Source: Mermis nigrescens
Taxonomy: Eukaryota > Nematoda > Enoplea > Mermithida > Mermithidae
Assembly: GCA_036768485.1 (NCBI GenBank)
Contig: JAVLUZ010000273.1
Span: 1,793,669 to 1,857,668 of the forward strand
Direction of reading: 5' to 3'
DNA length: 64,000 bases
How positions within the stretch are numbered: the first letter of the stretch is position 1; each line of letters begins with the position of its first letter. Under the pieces are notes generated by a model. It made no database searches. It had not been told where the DNA came from and saw only the letters and a program-made list of their open reading frames with translations. Made by a program: the position numbers and the translations under genes. Shown piece by piece: positions 62,206 through 64,000 of this stretch.

Positions 62206-63277
62206 TGTGTACATTTCGTGTGCATCAGTATCGTTTTAATCGAAAAATGGTGTACATTATGAGACCGAAAAATTTTTTTGATGGGAAAATTTTAAGATAT
62301 GAAAAACATTTTAAGTACCTCATAAATTTATATTTGATTTAGATTATTATATTATTAAATAACTGAATAATTCAGTCATTATATCAATGTACATCTTTGA
62401 TTGCATTTATTTTGATAAGTTGTTTATACTGGTGGTTTCCAGACAAGCACAACGGCATGATTATTTTGGGGGAAGGTGAAATTTCAAAGTGCGTTTTTGA
62501 GTCCAAAAATGGTTGGTACGCATCGAAAACATTGTTTATTGGTGTTTATGACGATGCCCATCTTTCTGAAACATAAAAACGTAAAAAATTACGAAAATAT
62601 TTCAAAAAAGTCGAACAAATTGAACAAAATATATTCCAAAGACGAATAAATGGCGTCAAGCGCCGAAAATACTTTTGAGCAAATAGAGAACTGAAAACGC
62701 TTAAAAAAGCACCTGTTCTACAAATGTTTAGGGAATTCTTGTAAACTTTGAGGAAATCGCGAATTTTTGAGGGGTGATAATTTTTCTGGGGGTGATAATT
62801 TTTCTGGTGTTTAAAACCGCCCAACCCATAGGTGGGCGGCACCAAAATTCTGGGAGGGGGATGCAAAATTTTTCAAAGGTCAAAAAATGGCCTAAAAATG
62901 GTGGTATGGCGAAAAACACAATTCTCAATGTCTCTCATCGAGCACTATCCATTCGCATCAAAAAATTGCGAAAAAAATTTCAGAAATTGAGTTCTTGGGG
63001 ATTTTGGTTTCGGGGGATTTTGGTTTCTCGAGTGGTAGGGGGTGCATACCCCTTCAAACCCCCACGCATATGTGTGGTCCAACCCCCCAAGATTACGTAT
63101 GGTTGTTTTTGTTTTGTATAGCTAAGCGAACAGGGTGGTTTCGCGTTGGGCGATAGTGCAGACGAAACTAAGAAGTTAACCATGACTGAATTTCTGACTC
63201 GACTGGACGACGTTATCCTATTAAAGATTAAGGCGCACATAATCCTCGATGATCCTGCTGGAAATAGTTATATTCAG
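48074..63277 (+). CDS. ZPR1: ZPR1 zinc-finger protein (ten exons visible, 3' end outside)
   Basis: Ten plus-strand exons give 398 codons of the usual about 440-460. Seen: a first C4 finger (CMNC ... CEHC), the alpha/beta module around [14 protein letters not shown], a second C4 finger (CASC ... CEHC) and a second module ending '[14 protein letters not shown]'. The tandem finger-module duplication is the ZPR1 signature. Known of the family: ZPR1 is a cytoplasmic and nuclear protein that binds eEF1A (acting as its folding chaperone), receptor tyrosine kinase tails and, in vertebrates, SMN. Introns are canonical except intron 5. Intron 3 begins at a donor duplicated by a TIR element. The last residues would be encoded right of 64000. 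No stops in the exons, so presumably functional. Confidence 0.95.
48330..49116 (-). mobile_element. hAT transposon relic with transposase C-terminus
   Basis: Both ends are rich in GGAACCGGAACCG repeats. The right end finishes CCGGAAAATCCCTA (TAGGGATTTTCCGG in reverse), typical of hAT ends. ATGCATGG and ATGCATAG at the borders may be an 8-bp duplication. Inside, 48560-48671 on the minus strand reads '[18 protein letters not shown]' then '[15 protein letters not shown]', the hAT dimerisation domain. The rest of the transposase is gone. In ZPR1 intron 1. Confidence 0.82.
48560..48671 (-). pseudogene. hAT transposase dimerisation-domain fragment
   Basis: A 37-codon stretch with the family pattern E-x-L-F-S-x-A ... 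D-P-L-R-N-R-L ... [10 protein letters not shown]. Known: this C-terminal domain (hATC) is the most conserved part of hAT transposases. No start, no catalytic region. Confidence 0.85.
50288..50449 (+). CDS. ZPR1: ZPR1 exon 2
   Basis: Acceptor TTTTAACAG; reads [20 protein letters not shown], then [15 protein letters not shown] (second C-x2-C of finger 1) and '[16 protein letters not shown]'. I chose this acceptor over TTTTAG 20 nt earlier because only it keeps the finger spacing. Donor AAG^GTAGGC. Confidence 0.93.
50481..51111 (+). mobile_element. Family F hAT-type TIR element, copy F1
   Basis: CAGGGGCGGATTTAAGG ... AGATCCGCCACTA with the exact 8-bp duplication ACCGTGCG (50473-50480, 51112-51119). 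631 bp. CAGGGG...CACTA ends are typical hAT. Contains CGGCGCTACGCGCTGG and GGCGCTTCGAGCC, variants of the shared hairpin. Confidence 0.92.
51365..51620 (+). mobile_element. Family K element
   Basis: TGTAACAGGGTTATGGGGAA ... AAGCGTTACATGTGTGTATG, with the inner TTTTCGGTCAAAAAACTGG and TAAGTGGCCGGAGTCC stretches of the family. Ends resemble one another in inverted form. Confidence 0.6.
52568..52658 (+). CDS. ZPR1: ZPR1 exon 3
   Basis: Acceptor TTTCTAG; reads [20 protein letters not shown], then '[10 protein letters not shown]'. Ends GGCG^GTAAGC. The same GCGGTAAG is repeated at 52901-52908 beyond copy B8; using that second donor would add 245 nt and hit a TAG within a few codons. Confidence 0.92.
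52664..52900 (+). mobile_element. Family B TIR element, copy B8, inserted on the ZPR1 exon 3 donor
   Basis: CACACCCGGGCT ... CGCCCACCTATG with the exact 8-bp duplication GCGGTAAG (52656-52663, 52901-52908). The duplication contains the 5' splice site itself, so the gene now has two donors: GTAAGC next to the exon and GTAAGT beyond the element. Confidence 0.95.
52901..52908 (+). promoter_or_regulatory. Second copy of the ZPR1 exon 3 splice donor
   Basis: Target-site duplicate GCGGTAAG followed by T, giving GCG^GTAAGT, a stronger consensus donor than the proximal GCG^GTAAGC. Probably the ancestral context of the site. Confidence 0.75.
52909..53651. other. ZPR1 intron 3, distal part
   Basis: Ends TAATTTAG. 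It carries a minus-strand open frame (53359-53634, 91 codons) that I cannot assign, and otherwise plain AT-rich sequence. Confidence 0.6.
53652..53722 (+). CDS. ZPR1: ZPR1 exon 4
   Basis: Acceptor CTAATTTAG; with the G from exon 3 reads [20 protein letters not shown], then DYRK. Donor AAA^GTGAGG. Confidence 0.92.
53723..54746. other. ZPR1 intron 4
   Basis: Canonical (AAA^GTGAGG ... CTTTTTAAG). Contains a reversed family K copy (about 53745-53965) and a fragment near 54220-54300. Nothing else seen. Confidence 0.7.
54747..54833 (+). CDS. ZPR1: ZPR1 exon 5
   Basis: Acceptor CTTTTTAAG; reads [20 protein letters not shown], then LTLQEEFTI, the helix preceding the IIDDPSG strand. By homology it ends ATT and the next base pair is AT, not GT. 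A GT lies 24 nt further on and would insert eight residues (INFIYESL) in frame. Confidence 0.82.
54834..54899 (+). other. ZPR1 intron 5, non-canonical (AT...AG) or 42-bp GT-AG alternative
   Basis: 66 bp if the protein aligns without insertion: starts ATAAAT, ends ATATAG. The alternative donor CTC^GTAATT gives a 42-bp GT-AG intron but puts eight extra residues in a conserved core. ATAA occurs at both ends. Confidence 0.7.
54900..55022 (+). CDS. ZPR1: ZPR1 exon 6
   Basis: Acceptor CCCATATAG; reads [20 protein letters not shown], then '[19 protein letters not shown]'. Donor GTG^GTAAGC. Confidence 0.94.
55023..57239. other. ZPR1 intron 6
   Basis: Canonical (GTG^GTAAGC ... CTCTTCAAG). Contains family A copy A4; 55640-57230 is AT-rich with a CGGTGCTTAGGGCTG remnant near 55732 and no other feature. 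Confidence 0.7.
55200..55631 (+). mobile_element. Family A hAT-type TIR element, copy A4
   Basis: CAGTGTTTTTTGTATTCGG ... GTACAAAAAAAACACTG, 432 bp; flanks CCTCAGGG and CCTTAGGT (two mismatches). Contains TCGGCGCTTCGCGCCG at 55406-55421. Confidence 0.9.
57240..57314 (+). CDS. ZPR1: ZPR1 exon 7
   Basis: Acceptor CTCTTCAAG; reads [20 protein letters not shown], then ALRNE, the acidic linker before finger 2. Donor GAA^GTATTG. Confidence 0.9.
57393..57459 (+). CDS. ZPR1: ZPR1 exon 8
   Basis: Acceptor ATTTTGCAG after a 78-bp intron; reads [20 protein letters not shown], then LT (first C-x2-C of finger 2). Donor A^GTACGT. Confidence 0.93.
57460..58452. other. ZPR1 intron 8
   Basis: Canonical (A^GTACGT ... 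CACCTTCAG). Contains family C copy C4; the first 560 bp has nothing recognisable. Confidence 0.75.
58026..58375 (+). mobile_element. Family C TIR element, copy C4
   Basis: GCACAGCATGGGAATTCTG ... CCAAAAGATCATGTGTGC, with the family segments TTTTTCGGCGCTTCTGATGA and GCGTTAAGCGCCGAAAATTC. The right limit is approximate. Confidence 0.7.
58453..58724 (+). CDS. ZPR1: ZPR1 exon 9
   Basis: Acceptor CACCTTCAG; reads '[20 protein letters not shown]' (second C-x2-C of finger 2), '[20 protein letters not shown]', '[20 protein letters not shown]' and '[17 protein letters not shown]'. Donor GAC^GTGAGA. Confidence 0.95.
58925..59934. mobile_element. 1-kb hAT-type element
   Basis: TAGAGGTGCACCGGCGCC ... 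GTGCCAGTCCCATCCCTA (TAGGGATGGGACTGGC in reverse), with the exact 8-bp duplication ATATGTAT (58917-58924, 59935-59942). TAGGGATG ends are common in hAT elements. The interior is AT-rich with no transposase I can recognise; short ORFs only. Confidence 0.88.
60062..60513 (+). mobile_element. Family A hAT-type TIR element, copy A5
   Basis: CAGTGTTTTTTTTGTAC ... TGTACAAAAAAAGACTG with the exact 8-bp duplication CCTATCAG (60054-60061, 60514-60521). Two hairpins inside: TCGGCGCTTCGCGCCGA (60192-60208) and CGGCGCTTTGCGCCG (60285-60299). Confidence 0.94.
60957..61335 (+). mobile_element. TIR element with CAGTGGCGTAAC end
   Basis: CAGTGGCGTAACTTCG ... CAGCTGAGCCCCTG with the exact 8-bp duplication CGCATTCT (60949-60956, 61336-61343). 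379 bp. Contains GTGCGCTTCGCGCC at about 61126. Possibly a distant relative of family E. Confidence 0.88.
61609..61826 (-). mobile_element. Family B TIR element, copy B9
   Basis: CATAGATTGGCAGCACC ... CCACGCCCACGTGTG with the exact 8-bp duplication AAAATAAT (61601-61608, 61827-61834). Core in reverse orientation. Confidence 0.93.
62070..62204. repeat. (GT)n microsatellite
   Basis: About 135 bp of GT dinucleotides with two TGTAGTGTG interruptions. Cys-Val and His-Thr open frames across it are artefacts. Confidence 0.97.
62446..62826 (+). mobile_element. Family C TIR element, copy C5
   Basis: CACAACGGCATGATTATTTT ... up to B10, with the family segments GGTACGCATCGAAAACATTG and GGCGTCAAGCGCCGAAAAT. 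B10 is inserted at or near its right end. Confidence 0.65.
62827..63076 (-). mobile_element. Family B TIR element, copy B10
   Basis: CATAGGTGGGCGGCACC ... CCACGCATATGTGTG with flanks GCCCAACC (62819-62826) and GTCCAACC (63077-63084), one mismatch. Confidence 0.9.
63122..63277 (+). CDS. ZPR1: ZPR1 exon 10 (last visible)
   Basis: Acceptor TTTTGTATAG; reads [20 protein letters not shown], then '[20 protein letters not shown]' and '[12 protein letters not shown]'. Donor CAG^GTTAAT. The conserved C-terminal stretch that follows in ZPR1 is not found before 64000. Confidence 0.93.
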
Positions 63278-64000
63278 GTTAATAAGCTAGAAACTTGTAT
63301 TTCAATCAAATAGGCTGCTTGCGGCTAGTATGTGATTTATGCAATCTTCACCATTAATTTTAACATACGCATTTATTATTTACACAACTTTACAATTAGA
63401 CCCTCGATCTAAAATGCTAATCTGGTGTAAGCATCGAATGAACAATTTTCTCGTTATGAGCTTCTTTCAATTTGAAATTGCATCAGTTTACATCAGTGCG
63501 AGGGTATTTAATCATTATTGCTTAATAATATTCCATTAAATTTAGTAATTTTCTTGAAAGCGCATCTAAAATATTCGTTTTTATACGAGAAAAATATATA
63601 CGTGCATTTTTGTATACTCGTAAGTCGTGATCATAGTTACATAAATGTTCAGCATGGGAATTCCGGGAAGAGGGGTTAGGCCTAGAAATTTTTCAAAAAG
63701 TGCCTTTTTTGGGCTAAAAACCGGTGGGTACACGTCAAAAACACTGTTTTTTGACGTTTCGGAAATGCTCGTTCTTTTTATAACATAAAAGCATAAAACA
63801 ATTTCGAAAAAAATTGAAAAAAATTGTTAAATTCGACAAAATATGGTAAAAAATGCCGAAAATTTATGACTTTTGCACCAAAAATGTGCTAAAAACGCTT
63901 AAAAAGGCACGCTTTTTACTATTTTTACGAAAAATCGATAATTTTGGAGGGTCGCAGCCATTCTTTGCTGGGGTTCAATTGCCATTCTGAGTGGGAATCA
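63278..64000. other. Start of ZPR1 intron 10
   Basis: Plain sequence to 63640, then a family C copy (from 63653, CAGCATGGGAATTCCGGG, interior AATGCCGAAAATTTATGAC) that runs off the window. Confidence 0.7.

Larger units (their letters stand above)
58725..63121. other. ZPR1 intron 9, a 4.4-kb TIR-element cluster
   Basis: Canonical (GAC^GTGAGA ... TTTTGTATAG). Holds a 1-kb hAT element, A5, a GTGGCGTAAC element, B9, a GT microsatellite, C5 and B10. B10 ends 45 bp before exon 10. 60690-60950 and 62210-62440 show nothing else. Confidence 0.8.

Noticed and set aside
62004..62342. Cys-Val and His-Thr repeat open frames
   Set aside because: Translation of the GT microsatellite.

Overview
The window is animal (metazoan) nuclear DNA: AT-rich, spliced genes with short exons in long introns, and a very high load of interspersed repeats. 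I can reconstruct three protein-coding genes exon by exon from translated motifs and splice sites. (1) On the minus strand, 1-3486, is the 5' half of a Cys-loop ligand-gated ion channel subunit; it continues past the left edge. Its sequence resembles the acetylcholine-gated chloride channel group best known from nematodes, so an ecdysozoan, possibly a nematode, is the most likely source, but I cannot prove the species. (2) On the minus strand, 18052-34686, is eIF4A3, the DEAD-box RNA helicase of the exon junction complex, complete in ten exons (about 406 residues). (3) On the plus strand, from 48074, is ZPR1, the double C4 zinc-finger protein that binds eEF1A. Ten exons (398 codons) are visible and the C-terminal end lies beyond the right edge.

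The rest is repeats. 3487-17945 is intergenic. 34710-46000 is a block of degenerate LINE retrotransposon copies (jockey/CR1-like) in both orientations, lying between the divergent eIF4A3 and ZPR1 genes. One near-full-length copy (36932-40480, minus) carries a zinc-finger ORF1, an apurinic-type endonuclease and a reverse transcriptase, all broken.

Introns and intergenic DNA are packed with short terminal-inverted-repeat elements. By comparing flanks I could place boundaries for many of them, and at least seven TIR families are flanked by 8-bp target-site duplications, the hAT-superfamily signature. Elements are nested inside one another and inside LINEs. A relic of a hAT transposase C-terminus (about 48560-48671) and a 1-kb hAT-type element (58925-59934) are possible sources of the mobilising enzyme.

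The points most worth a second look are these. Three of the 20 introns (eIF4A3 introns 1 and 3, ZPR1 intron 5) lack a GT-AG pair at the position the protein requires, and have short direct repeats at their ends instead. One short TIR element landed on the ZPR1 exon 3 donor and duplicated it. A GC-rich hairpin motif (CGGCGC-TTC-GCGCCG) recurs inside several otherwise different TIR families. A 680-bp foldback and a pair of perfect hairpins lie in eIF4A3 intron 8.
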